Source of the DNA: Myxococcales bacterium
GTDB taxonomy: Bacteria > Myxococcota > Polyangia > Fen-1088
Assembly (NCBI GenBank): GCA_003155465.1
Contig: PMCR01000418.1
Span: forward strand, 2,359 to 18,931
Reading direction: 5' to 3'
DNA: 16,573 nucleotides
The notes beneath the pieces were generated by a model. It had not been told where the DNA came from. It was given only the letters and a program-made list of their open reading frames with translations, and made no database searches. The position numbers and the translations under genes were made by a program. The stretch's first letter is position 1, and each line of letters begins with the position of its first letter. Below are positions 6,434 through 14,916 of the stretch, in pieces.

Positions 6434-8266
6434 CTACGACTGGTCGTCGCGGAAGGTAAGGTCGAACCCGCGGGCGGTGCTGTAGGGGGCGTTGGCGAAA
6501 GTCCCATCGACGATTCGGTCAGCGCGTCGCAGTCGGTGGAACTGCTTGGCACTGATTGGGGCGTGCAAGAAGCTGGCCCGCAGGGGCTCCTCGCGCAGCC
6601 GCCGTTCGTACTCCGCCATGTAGCATAGGGGAACGACCTCGGTTCCGTCGAAGTTCTCAAGAAACTCATCACGCAGATCGCGATCAGAGTTGAGGGGACG
6701 GTTCACGGCGATCACCGTGTCGCGGATTCGCCGCACTCGCCCGGCCAAGTCCGCAAGATAGGAGTCGGCGATTGGTGCGTAGCAGGCATCGACCCAGCCC
6801 TGCACGTCGCCTTCCTCCACCACTCGACTATCCGCATCGGTAAACTCGCGCAACACGGCCATGGCTCGCGCGACGATCTCGGGGTCGTACACGCGGTTGG
6901 CTTCGTCGCCAGTCTGCGTGCAAACCACGACGTCGCGCTCGCCACCCCTCCGCCCCCTATTCACGCGGCCAAAGCGCTGGATCAAGGCTTCAATCGGTGC
7001 CGGATCAGAAAAGAGCACGTCGAAATCGATGTCCAGGCTGACTTCCACGACTTGCGTGGCCACCAAGACGCAACCAGCGGCTCCCACAATGCGTGTCCCA
7101 GTACCGACACGAGCCGCCAGCCCATTCTCCTTCGCTGCCCGATTTTCGGCGGTGAACCGTCCATGCAGAAGGGAGACCTCGCCTGCGCCGCATCGGGCGC
7201 CCAAGCTATCAAAGAGAATTTGGGCGCGGGCAACCGTGTGGGCCACCACCAAGACCGCTTCGCCATCTCGATAGCGCTTCTCAATAGCCGCCAGACTCTC
7301 TTCCGAGAGCAAGTCTCGTTCGGCCAGACATAGTCGGTGTCTGCGAAACGCTCGCTGAGTCTCCGGGCTCGCCGTCACCTCGCGGAGATTTTCACCCAAG
7401 GTGTCTGCCAGTACTCGCTTCAAGACAGTCGGAAACGTGGCGCTCATGGTCAGCACGCGCGCCCCCAGTTCATGCACCAAATGGCGGAGCGAGGCGAGGA
7501 TCAGCGCCAGCCTTTGCCGGTCGTAGGCGTGCAGCTCATCGAGTACCAGGACGCCCTCGGACGCATCAGTGATGATCGCCTCGTGGCCCTTGAGACCGAA
7601 AAAGCCGCGCACGAGTTGGTAGGGCGTCAGAAGGCGCGCGGACGCGGTCATGAGACGGCCGAGATCCCTCTTGTACCGGGCCGTCTTCTCCGCATCGGCT
7701 GGTTGGTAGCCCCGCCCTGCCGTCAGATACTCGTAGATCGGGGCACTCGCGTTCCCGTGCTGCAGAACAACCTGGTCGTCTTGAAGGCCGTAGCGATCCT
7801 GAAACCGGCGATACATGGCATTCAGGCTGGCCCGATAGGGAAGGATGTAGAAGAGGGGCAAGGCGCAACCGGCCGTCTCACGCTGGCGCGCCCACCAAAG
7901 AAGAGCCGACTCGGTCTTGCCGCTTCCGGTGGGCGCAATGAGAAGCGCATTTCCAATAGTGGTCGAGCAAGCCGTCTGATTGTCCATGAGCTCGCCCCGA
8001 AGGGCTGGATTAAGCCGAGCCATGCATGCCGCAACCGAGGAGATTTCGGACAAGTCGGAGAGCTTGACGTGGGCAGAGCCGGCGTGGTCGGCAAGGGTGA
8101 GGAGGCCGCGCATTGCCATTGCGGCCAGAGCATGAGGCTCGGTGGCGTCAGCCTCCTGCAGGGTACTGGCCAGAGTGGCCACCGCCTTGAAGGACCGGCC
8201 GAGCGCAGACGCAGCGGGAATTCGTTTGAGGGCCGGCAGTAGGGCCAGGTCAGCGCTTGTCAGCAT
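6434..8266 (-). CDS. cas3: Cas3 helicase without HD nuclease domain (Cas3'-like)
   Basis: 610 residues. Superfamily 2 helicase with the Cas3 set of motifs: Q-type motif (about 96), Walker A APTGSGKTE (111-119), the YILPYRASLNAMY block (140-152), Walker B LDELHAYD (242-249), SAT (275-277), 'VATQVVEVSLDIDFD' (402-416) and motif VI QRFGRVNRGRR (430-440). The C-terminal accessory region is present and ends naturally. Cas3 unwinds and, with its HD domain, degrades DNA marked by Cascade. No HD domain is found: there is no H-x-HD pattern before the helicase. The N-terminus has only the helical segment that usually links HD to helicase (LLTLADHAGSAH). Helicase-only Cas3' proteins exist in types I-A and I-D, but the frame stays open for 76 codons upstream without a start codon, which suggests 5' truncation. 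No effector genes are nearby. Confidence 0.88.
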   Translation of the reverse strand: MLTSADLALLPALKRIPAASALGRSFKAVATLASTLQEADATEPHALAAMAMRGLLTLADHAGSAHVKLSDLSEISSVAACMARLNPALRGELMDNQTACSTTIGNALLIAPTGSGKTESALLWWARQRETAGCALPLFYILPYRASLNAMYRRFQDRYGLQDDQVVLQHGNASAPIYEYLTAGRGYQPADAEKTARYKRDLGRLMTASARLLTPYQLVRGFFGLKGHEAIITDASEGVLVLDELHAYDRQRLALILASLRHLVHELGARVLTMSATFPTVLKRVLADTLGENLREVTASPETQRAFRRHRLCLAERDLLSEESLAAIEKRYRDGEAVLVVAHTVARAQILFDSLGARCGAGEVSLLHGRFTAENRAAKENGLAARVGTGTRIVGAAGCVLVATQVVEVSLDIDFDVLFSDPAPIEALIQRFGRVNRGRRGGERDVVVCTQTGDEANRVYDPEIVARAMAVLREFTDADSRVVEEGDVQGWVDACYAPIADSYLADLAGRVRRIRDTVIAVNRPLNSDRDLRDEFLENFDGTEVVPLCYMAEYERRLREEPLRASFLHAPISAKQFHRLRRADRIVDGTFANAPYSTARGFDLTFRDDQS

Positions 8267-8494
8267 CGCATTTGCGTCAGCCAGTAGCCACGTCCATAGG
8301 GCATCCTCGTCGCCAGCGGAGAGCTCAGCAGGAAGCGCGGGGCGAGCATTGCCCGCAAAAAGGTACTTGGCCTGGATGCCGTCAGGCCCGTCGGTGCCTC
8401 CCTTGGGCCACGTATGTCTCGCCCAGGGAGATCTTTCCTGTGGCTGCGAATCCCAAGGCCGCGCCCGCGCCGTTGAATTGATGTGGTCCGGGGA
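8267..8494 (-). other. Open cas3 frame upstream of the first start codon (probable truncated 5' end)
   Basis: 76 codons in frame with cas3, closed by TAG at 8495-8497, with no ATG, GTG or TTG. The half nearest cas3 looks like protein sequence (AKYLFAGNARPALPAELS, DEDALWTWLLADAN); the outer part does not. It holds no HD-nuclease motif. The likely reading is that the 5' part of cas3 was removed and the junction lies around 8400-8495, next to the divergent gene that starts at 8509. Confidence 0.4.
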
Positions 8495-8508
8495 CTACAG
8501 TCGGGGAC

Positions 8509-10131
8509 GTGAAACGGCCAGGATTGCTGCCAGGATTCGCCTTTTTCGGGCTGTTGCTTGCCCCGACGGCGGCCCAGGCCCAACTTCCGCAGGGCTATCT
8601 GGTCTGGTCCAGGGGCACGCCAGAGGATCCGGGCAGCCGCTGCATTGTGCGCATGACCCTGCCCGACATGGGTGACCAGCACGCCCTGACCTCGGGCGAG
8701 GACGTAGAGCCGCGCATCAGCCCGGACGGCAAGTGGGTGGCGTACGCCAAGGCGAAGTTCCCGGGCGGCTCGGATTATCACGACTTCACCCTGTGGCGGC
8801 CCTACATCGTTTCGATCCACGGCGCCGATGCGGGACGCAAGGAGATCAAGATCGACGACGATGGCGCTTGGCCCAGCTGGGGTCAGAACGGCGCCTTATT
8901 CTACAACCAAGCTGATGGCACGCAAAGCCGGATCATGCGCGTCGAGCTGGACGAGCGAGGCCTGGTGGTGCGCAGGCAAGTCTGGCTGACAACCAAGGAC
9001 GTGTTCCCCGAGTACGCGGAGCTGAACGAGTGCTTCGTGGCGCCCGACGAGACCTGGTTTGCCGGACGCACCCGCGGCAACGTGACCCAGAACGGGGTCA
9101 GCGCGTTCGTTGTGACTCCGAAGCTGTCGTACCTCCTGGCGCAGTCCGGATCGATCGGTTGCATGCCCTTTGTCGCACCCAGCGGCGATTTTGCAATCAT
9201 AGCGGGCGCGGGCCTGGGCATCCGCTGGGGGGCAAGCCCGCTGGCTGCCAACCGCCAGGTGGACCAGCTTCTGATCCAGCCGCTGTCGGCGAGCCACCTG
9301 GCTTACCACCCCGGCATCTCCTCCGACGAGAAATGGGTGCTGGCCGCGCAGGGCACCGACACTGATCACAATGCGGGTCGCTACGATCTCTACATTCACC
9401 CGCTGGATACGGCCAGCATGACGGCAGGTGCGGGGCAGGCCTTGACCTCTGATGGTTTCAACGGCTGGCCTCATCTGTGGGTGGGAACCCCCGGGCCGCC
9501 GCCCGCGCCCCAGCCTGCCATCGCGGAATTCCACGCATCCAGCTACACCATGGCGCCGGGCGAGATCGTGACCCTGACCTGGACCACGTTCGGCGCTGAT
9601 AATGTATTGCTCAACGGCACGCAGGTGTTAGCCGACGGCACCCTGGATGTTTCGCCCGCGATCACGACGGAATACAAGCTCTCTGCCCAAAGCACTGTGG
9701 TGAGCGACAGTGACACACGCACGCTCTTTGTCGTCGTGAACCCGACTCCTTTGCCGGTGAGCATCGACAGCTTCGCGGCCACTCCGCCCCGGATCACTAA
9801 GGGCCAAAGCACGGTCTTGAGCTGGCAGGTGAGCAACGCCACCACGCTGGACCTGGATGGCGTGCCCGCGTACCCGTCGGATTCGCGCGAGGTGAGCCCG
9901 CTGGCGACAACCCCCTACGTGCTCACGGCGCGTGGCCAAGGCGGGCCGGTGGAGGCGCAGGTCACGGTGGTGGTCGACGAGCCCAAGAGTGGGCTTCTGC
10001 CTGATCGGGGCGGGTTCCTGTGCGCCCTGGGCTCTCGCGGCGCCGGCTCGGCGAGCGGATGGCTGGTGGCGCTGGCCCTGACCGCGGTGGCGATCTGGCG
10101 TCGACGTCGCCCAGGGCAACCCCGCTTGTAG
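8509..10131 (+). CDS. Exported beta-propeller and Ig-like protein with a MYXO-CTERM-like tail
   Basis: 540 residues from a GTG. Residues 1-24 are a signal peptide with a clear AQA cleavage site. Residues about 30-330 resemble TolB/WD40-like propeller repeats (EPRISPDGKWVAYAK, 'DDDGAWPSWGQNGALFYN', 'HPGISSDEKWVLAAQ'). Two Ig-like domains follow, about 337-412 and 416-495, each opening with the pattern I-x-x-F-x-A and a 'TLTW' or 'VLSW' strand. The tail (about 503-540) has one Cys (FLCALGSR), a hydrophobic segment (WLVALALTAVAIW) and RRRR, a MYXO-CTERM-like anchor though not the standard GCSC form. The protein is probably displayed outside the outer membrane; ligand unknown. No strong ribosome-binding site is seen at the GTG, but the basic MKRP start suits a signal peptide. 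It is followed after 5 bases by the membrane-protein gene, probably in one operon. Confidence 0.8.
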   Translation: MKRPGLLPGFAFFGLLLAPTAAQAQLPQGYLVWSRGTPEDPGSRCIVRMTLPDMGDQHALTSGEDVEPRISPDGKWVAYAKAKFPGGSDYHDFTLWRPYIVSIHGADAGRKEIKIDDDGAWPSWGQNGALFYNQADGTQSRIMRVELDERGLVVRRQVWLTTKDVFPEYAELNECFVAPDETWFAGRTRGNVTQNGVSAFVVTPKLSYLLAQSGSIGCMPFVAPSGDFAIIAGAGLGIRWGASPLAANRQVDQLLIQPLSASHLAYHPGISSDEKWVLAAQGTDTDHNAGRYDLYIHPLDTASMTAGAGQALTSDGFNGWPHLWVGTPGPPPAPQPAIAEFHASSYTMAPGEIVTLTWTTFGADNVLLNGTQVLADGTLDVSPAITTEYKLSAQSTVVSDSDTRTLFVVVNPTPLPVSIDSFAATPPRITKGQSTVLSWQVSNATTLDLDGVPAYPSDSREVSPLATTPYVLTARGQGGPVEAQVTVVVDEPKSGLLPDRGGFLCALGSRGAGSASGWLVALALTAVAIWRRRRPGQPRL

Positions 10132-10136
10132 TCGGC

Positions 10137-12125
10137 ATGCGCGGCCAGCCCAGCGAGACCGTGCAGGTCTGGGCCGTCTCGGCTCTGGCCTCTGCCGTGG
10201 TGGCGTACGTGGCCTGTTTCTCCCTGATGGACACCGACATCTGGTGGCACTTGGCCGCCGGGCGCCTGATGGTGAAGGAGCGTCGGCTGATCTTCGCCGA
10301 TCCCTTTGCCGCAGACACCTTGGGCGCCGCTTGGGTGAACGTACACTGGCTGTTCCAGGTGCTGGTTTTTCTATTGTATCGACTGGGCGGGATTGCAGCC
10401 CTGGTGGTGGCGAAGGTCGTGCTTATCGGCCTGGGCGTTGGTCTGGGCGTGCGAGCCCTGTGCGCACGCCTCGCGCGCCCGCTGTGGCTGCCGGCTGCGT
10501 CCGCGGTGGCGGGAATGTTGTACCCGGCGCGCCACTTGATGCTGGCGCGGCCCACTGTGCTGACGCTGGTGGCGCTGACCCTGATGTTGCTCGTCGTGCA
10601 GCGGGTGCGACGCGAGGGCCGTCTGCGCTGGGCGCTTCTGTTGATCCCCTTGCAGGTGATCTGGGCCAACCTGCAGGGGCTGTATCTATTGGGGCCGGTG
10701 GTCATCGCCTGCTTCGTGGTGGGCGATGCGGTTGCTGCGGCTCTCGCCACCCGTGTCCCGTCGCTGCAGCGGGCCCCGCCCCGTCGGGTTTGGTTGGGCC
10801 TGGCCGCGTTGATGCCGTTGCTGCTGCTGGCGTCTGCGGCCACACCCAATGGGCTGCACGGGTTGCGCCTGCCCTTTCTGCTGTTAGGCCGCATCGACGC
10901 GGTTGCGGGCCAGGTATTCTCGCGCGAGGTCAGCGAGAATGTTGCCCCTTGGCTACTTGAGCGCACCGCTCCGGGCGTGCTGTCCGCGTTCAAGTGGCTG
11001 GCCGCGCTCACCTTCCTCTCGTTCCTGCCCACCCTGGCCCGCGGCTTGGCCCTTCACAGGCTTTGTCTGGTCACGGTCTTCTTCGGGCTGGCCCTGGTGG
11101 CGAATCGCAATGTGCTGCTCTTCCTGTGGGTCGCGGGGCCCATCGTGGCCGAGAATCTGGCAACCCTGCTGCCCGCGGCGACAAGTCCCGTGCACCAGCG
11201 CGGCTGGTTGCGGCGCCTGCTGGTGGTGGGCGCGTCCGTCGGGTTGGTCGCGATCGTTCTCGCTCGCGCCCGGGAAGCGCGCGGCGAGCCGCCCATCAAC
11301 CAGCTGGCCCCGTTTCGCGTGCCGGAGCAGGCGGTGGATCACTTCTTGTCGGGCGGGTTGCTGGCAGGGCCCATCTTCTGCTCGGATCGCTATGGAGGGT
11401 ATCTGGCCTGGCGGCTGTATCCCGCCGGGCGCCCCATGATGGATGGCCGACTGGTGCTTCGTTCCGCCCAGCAGTACGCCGAGCACCTTGTGCTGGGTGA
11501 GCACCCTGAGAGATTCGACGCCTATCGCCGGCGCCACGGGATTCGCACGGTGATCCTGCCCACCGCCTACCCCGATCGGTTTCTGCCTCTGGTTGCGTGG
11601 CTGTATCGCCAACCTGGATGGCGCCTGCTATTTACCGACGGAACCCAGACCCTGTTCGTGCATGACGAGGATGGGCGCTGGTCCGGCCGCGGGTTGGACC
11701 TGGCCGCGCCCGAGACGGTGCGCGAGATCCGCCGCGAGATTGAGACGCGCTATGAATCATGGCCCCAAATCCACGACCGGTCGCAGTTGCACCTGGCGCG
11801 CCTGCTGGCCGAGGTCGGCGCCACTGGCCCAGCCGACGAGATATTAGCCCTGCTGCCGGGAACCACCGCAGCGGCACTCCGTGCGCGGGTGGCGTACCGG
11901 GCCGGTGATGTCACACGCGCCGAGCAGATGGCCAAGACGCTGCTCGCCCGCCACCCCGACGAGATCGAAAGCCTGTGCCTGTTGGCCCTGCTGTCACACG
12001 AACGCGGCGACTACGGAGAGGCGCTCGCCTTGGTCAAGCGGGCGTTAGAAGTGGATCCGTTCCATCCCCTGGCGCAAGAGATTCTTGGCCAGATCCAGCG
12101 CGACCTGGTGCCGGCGACGCAATGA
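10137..12125 (+). CDS. Polytopic membrane protein with a C-terminal TPR region (possible GT-C-like enzyme)
   Basis: 662 residues from the ATG at 10137; the open frame begins at 10020 but that part overlaps the previous gene and does not look real. About ten hydrophobic segments fall between residues 11 and 376. The first loop has DTDIWWHLAAG (32-42) and ADPFA, and a later segment reads IWANLQGLYLLGP (175-187). A soluble part follows (about 390-510: DRYGGYLAWRLYPAGRP, then MMDGR), and then helical repeats of TPR type (about 550-660, ending GDYGEALALVKRALEVDPFHPLA). The D-x-D-x-WWHL loop and overall layout recall bacterial membrane proteins thought to be lipid-linked sugar transferases of the GT-C fold, but I do not recognise a characterised member. 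The TPR tail suggests a protein partner. It starts 5 bases after the upstream gene. Confidence 0.75.
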   Translation: MRGQPSETVQVWAVSALASAVVAYVACFSLMDTDIWWHLAAGRLMVKERRLIFADPFAADTLGAAWVNVHWLFQVLVFLLYRLGGIAALVVAKVVLIGLGVGLGVRALCARLARPLWLPAASAVAGMLYPARHLMLARPTVLTLVALTLMLLVVQRVRREGRLRWALLLIPLQVIWANLQGLYLLGPVVIACFVVGDAVAAALATRVPSLQRAPPRRVWLGLAALMPLLLLASAATPNGLHGLRLPFLLLGRIDAVAGQVFSREVSENVAPWLLERTAPGVLSAFKWLAALTFLSFLPTLARGLALHRLCLVTVFFGLALVANRNVLLFLWVAGPIVAENLATLLPAATSPVHQRGWLRRLLVVGASVGLVAIVLARAREARGEPPINQLAPFRVPEQAVDHFLSGGLLAGPIFCSDRYGGYLAWRLYPAGRPMMDGRLVLRSAQQYAEHLVLGEHPERFDAYRRRHGIRTVILPTAYPDRFLPLVAWLYRQPGWRLLFTDGTQTLFVHDEDGRWSGRGLDLAAPETVREIRREIETRYESWPQIHDRSQLHLARLLAEVGATGPADEILALLPGTTAAALRARVAYRAGDVTRAEQMAKTLLARHPDEIESLCLLALLSHERGDYGEALALVKRALEVDPFHPLAQEILGQIQRDLVPATQ

Positions 12126-12145
12126 CAGCACTGTTTGCGTAGCGT

Positions 12146-12559
12146 TCAGACGTCGACCGTCAGATCGAGGGAGATCTCCAGCTTGAGCACCTTCGAAATC
12201 GGGCAGCCGGCCTTGGCAGCGGCGGCCGCTTCCTCGACCTTGGCCTTGTCCGCGCCGCGGGCCTTGACCGTCGTACGCAGCGCGCTCTTGGTCAGGGTGA
12301 GGTTTTCGAGAGTGATTGCGCAGGTCGTGTCGATGGCCTGGGGGGTGATGCCTCGCTCGCCGAGCTGTGCGCTCAGCGCCATGCTGAAACAACTCGCATG
12401 GGCCGCGGCGATCAATTCTTCCGGGTTGGTGCCCGGCTCGTCCTCGAAGCGCGCGCGAAACCCGAACTTCAGGTCCTTGAGGACTCCGCTGCCGACGCTG
12501 AATCTGCCCTGGCCATCTTTCAGGCCCCCGCTCCAGGTTGCACTCGCATTGCGTTTCAT
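12146..12559 (-). CDS. OsmC-family peroxiredoxin
   Basis: 137 residues from the ATG at 12557-12559, chosen because AGGAG (plus-strand ctcct, 12565-12569) sits 5 bases upstream and the protein then begins MKRNASATWSG as in the family; a longer in-frame opening to 12769 is not supported. OsmC/Ohr proteins reduce organic hydroperoxides with two cysteines. Both are present: Cys in AAHASCFSMAL and Cys in KAGCPISKVL. The GTNPEELIAAAHASC stretch is the family signature, and the length is normal. The sequence is nearer to OsmC than to Ohr. It converges on the membrane-protein gene, with 20 bases between stops, and seems to be a single-gene unit. Role: cytoplasmic defence against peroxides or osmotic and oxidative stress. 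Confidence 0.92.
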   Translation of the reverse strand: MKRNASATWSGGLKDGQGRFSVGSGVLKDLKFGFRARFEDEPGTNPEELIAAAHASCFSMALSAQLGERGITPQAIDTTCAITLENLTLTKSALRTTVKARGADKAKVEEAAAAAKAGCPISKVLKLEISLDLTVDV

Positions 12560-12884
12560 CGGATCTCCTCCCGCGCTGAGGTCCGCCCCGACCACCGCGG
12601 AATTGCGGCATCGTGCGGCGGCACCTTGGTTTGATGCCAGTCCTAGCACTAATGCGCCGGGCACGTTATGGCCGATAGTCTCCTCGCCGAATCGCCTCTT
12701 CCATCGTTCGCTGGAACGCGGCCAGCAGGGCATTGTGGCTTCAGGTATCTGAGAGAATCGTCCATGCACATGGTGGTGGTCCCTGGTTGGTCGTGAAGTG
12801 GACGCCCGAAAGTATCACGGCCGCGCATTCGGTAGAGCGGCTTTTGATCCCGGGCGTCCTCACGGCGCCGCTCGGGAGGCGATC
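12560..12884. other. Intergenic stretch with no gene recognised
   Basis: 325 bases between the osmC start and the stop of the glycosyltransferase gene. It must hold the osmC promoter, but I cannot point to convincing -35/-10 boxes. No open frame in it resembles a protein. GGTAGAGC at 12831-12838 looks like a tRNA D-arm, but no acceptor stem or T-arm can be built around it. Confidence 0.5.
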
Positions 12885-13604
12885 TTACCCCGGCCGGTGG
12901 TAGTGGCCGCTGAGGTAGCGGAGGACCACGCGCAGAACACGTAGGCCATAGCCCACGGGATTGAGATAGGAGATCTCCTGGCCGTAATGGGTGGGAATGG
13001 GGCGCTCGCCGATGGCCAGGCCGCGTGCGCGGGCGCAGGCGATCACCTCCAGGTCGAAATCGAACCCGTCGCTCAACCGGGCGAACGGGATGGACGCCAG
13101 CGCACGCGGGCCGTAGACCAGGTAGCCACTGTGGTAGTCGGTCAGCCCCGCCGCGATGGTGCGATTTTCGAGCGCGGTCAGCGCCATGCCGGCCAGGTAC
13201 TTGTAGCGGGGCATGCCGCCTGAAAGAGCCGTGCCCGAGGCGATGCGCGAACCCTGCAGCAGGTCGAGGCCGTCAGTCTCCAGGGCAGAGAACAGACCGG
13301 GCAATTCCTCGGGGGCGTACTGGCCGTCGGCGTGCACGCAGGCCGCCGCCTCCACCCCTGCCTCGCGCAGCGCCTGCAACCCGCGCTTGACCGCGGCGCC
13401 GTAGCCCCGGTTTTGCGGCAGGTCCAGTACCTCCAGGTTAGCCACCGAGAGAGCGCGCGCCACCTCGCCGGTGCGATCGCGGCTGCCGTCGTTGACCACG
13501 CGAATGACAAGCCCGTTGTCGAGCAGGGGGTGGGGAATCCGCGCCACCACGCCGGGCAGGGTGCCTTCGGCGTTGTACGCCGGGATCAAGATTCCCAGTC
13601 TCAC
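12885..13604 (-). CDS. Family 2 glycosyltransferase (DPM/DPG-synthase-like)
   Basis: 239 residues from a GTG that overlaps the TGA of the upstream epimerase gene (GTGA, 13601-13604), so translation is probably coupled. It has the GT-A fold of GT2 enzymes: LGILIPAYNAEGTL (3-16), VVNDGSRD (36-43) with the nucleotide-binding Asp, RGYGAAVKRGL, and the metal-binding HADGQY (91-96). The later LTDYHSGYLVY and SDGFDFDLEVI belong to the group that contains dolichyl- or undecaprenyl-phosphate sugar synthases. There is no membrane helix, so it acts at the cytoplasmic face. It probably moves a sugar from a nucleotide sugar to polyprenyl phosphate. With the ArnA-like enzyme upstream, the donor may be the UDP-sugar made by that enzyme. 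Confidence 0.87.
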   Translation of the reverse strand: MRLGILIPAYNAEGTLPGVVARIPHPLLDNGLVIRVVNDGSRDRTGEVARALSVANLEVLDLPQNRGYGAAVKRGLQALREAGVEAAACVHADGQYAPEELPGLFSALETDGLDLLQGSRIASGTALSGGMPRYKYLAGMALTALENRTIAAGLTDYHSGYLVYGPRALASIPFARLSDGFDFDLEVIACARARGLAIGERPIPTHYGQEISYLNPVGYGLRVLRVVLRYLSGHYHRPG

Positions 13605-14704
13605 GGCGCGGCCGCCGCCTGGGCGGAACCATCCGCCACGCGGTCGCGGTAGCGGGCCACGTAGTCGTCCACGATCTCGGGCAGCATCTCGGCCAGGCTG
13701 ATGCGCGCGCGCCAGCCGACCCGTGCCTCGATATGCGCCAGATCCGGGATCCGGCGCGCCACATCGTCGTATCCCAATCCGTAGTAGCTCTGCGCCGAGA
13801 TCGGCCGGCAGGGCAGGGCGGGATCGCCGCCGTGGCGTGCGGCGTAGACGGCGATCATCTGTCGCGCCAGCTCGGCGATGCTGACGTCGTTGCCCGCGTT
13901 CCCCAGGTTGAAGATTTCGCCCTGGCAGCGGCCGGGTGCGCGCAGGATGGCCAGCATGGCGTCGCAGAAGTCGCGCGCGCTGGTGAAGGTGCGGCGCTGC
14001 TGGCCCCCGTCGACCAGTGGCAGAGGCTCCTGGCGCAGCAGGGCCGCCATGAAGCAGGCCAACACGCGTGGGATCCCTTCGCCGTCGATCCCGGGCAGGT
14101 AGTCCATGCGCGGGCCGATGATGTTGAAGGGGCGTACGATGGTGAAGGGCAGGGCGCCGCGGATCCCCTGGGCCCAGATCCAGCGTTCGAGCAGCTGCTT
14201 GGCGCAGGCATAGCTCCAGCGCTCGCTCTGCACCGGGCCCAGGACCAGAGGCGTGGAATCTTCCTGGAGTAAGGCTGACGGATCACCGCGGCCGTACACC
14301 TCGCAGGTGGAAAGGTGAACCAGCCAGCAGCGCTTGCGCGCGCACAGTTCGACCAGGGGAAGCAGATCGAGAAAGTTCGCCCGGATCACGTCCTGCGGAA
14401 TCTTGTTGTACAGCGACGGATTGCACAGCGCGGTCATCGACACCACGACATCGCAGCCGTGAAGCGCAGCTTCGAGCAGGGCCGCATCGTCCACTGACCC
14501 GGCTACGCAGTGCAGCCGCGTATGTTCGATGGTGCGACGCCCAAGCTTGTCAAAGCAGCGATCCAAGATTACCACGTGGGCCCCCTGGTCGAGCAGGGCA
14601 GCGGTCAGGTGCGAGCCCAGAAAACCACCGCCGCCCAGAACGGCAATGCGTCCCGGCAGTGCGCTGGCCGCGCCGGGCGGCGGATCTGCGGAAGAGACGG
14701 CCAT
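13601..14704 (-). CDS. ArnA-like NAD-dependent nucleotide-sugar epimerase/decarboxylase (extended SDR)
   Basis: 367 residues from the ATG at 14702-14704; the frame stays open to 14941, but the extra part is Arg/Cys-rich and overlaps the start of the divergent radical SAM gene. Extended short-chain dehydrogenase: Rossmann GGGGFLG (24-30), STCEVYG (132-138) with the Ser/Thr and Glu used by ArnA-type decarboxylases, active-site YACAK (165-169), and RPFNIIGPRMDYLPG (191-205). Then come 'VDGGQQRRTFT', with Arg at the position of the ArnA catalytic arginine, and FNLGN in the sugar-binding part. ArnA's dehydrogenase domain oxidises and decarboxylates UDP-glucuronate; a related UDP-sugar reaction (for example UDP-xylose-type synthesis) is the best guess. 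The exact substrate is not determined. It is the first gene of a two-gene operon with the GT2 enzyme. Confidence 0.87.
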   Translation of the reverse strand: MAVSSADPPPGAASALPGRIAVLGGGGFLGSHLTAALLDQGAHVVILDRCFDKLGRRTIEHTRLHCVAGSVDDAALLEAALHGCDVVVSMTALCNPSLYNKIPQDVIRANFLDLLPLVELCARKRCWLVHLSTCEVYGRGDPSALLQEDSTPLVLGPVQSERWSYACAKQLLERWIWAQGIRGALPFTIVRPFNIIGPRMDYLPGIDGEGIPRVLACFMAALLRQEPLPLVDGGQQRRTFTSARDFCDAMLAILRAPGRCQGEIFNLGNAGNDVSIAELARQMIAVYAARHGGDPALPCRPISAQSYYGLGYDDVARRIPDLAHIEARVGWRARISLAEMLPEIVDDYVARYRDRVADGSAQAAAAP

Positions 14705-14916
14705 GCCCGACTTATAGACTGGAAAAGGGATGGGGACACACCCAGTCCTTCTGTCGTGCCCGCCAACCCGGGGTTCTGACCTGCGCGAGGCGCGGGGATT
14801 GCCTGCGGCGCGGCACGGTGCGACGCCTGGAGCAGTGCCGAGCCCCCCCCAGCAACCCCGCGGGATTCCGCCGGCGGGCCAAGCTCGCCGAAATGTGACC
14901 ACGCCGTGACAGCACC

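Noticed and set aside
12560..12769. Long N-terminal extension of the OsmC gene
   Set aside because: A strong ribosome-binding site and the family's normal start are at 12559; the extension has no family likeness.
12826..12860. tRNA-like D-arm GGTAGAGC
   Set aside because: No acceptor stem, anticodon arm or T-arm can be paired around it.
14724..14745. ATGGGGACACACCC-like sequence as a REP element of a RAYT transposase
   Set aside because: Only one copy is seen, with no paired inverted copy and no transposase gene in the window.
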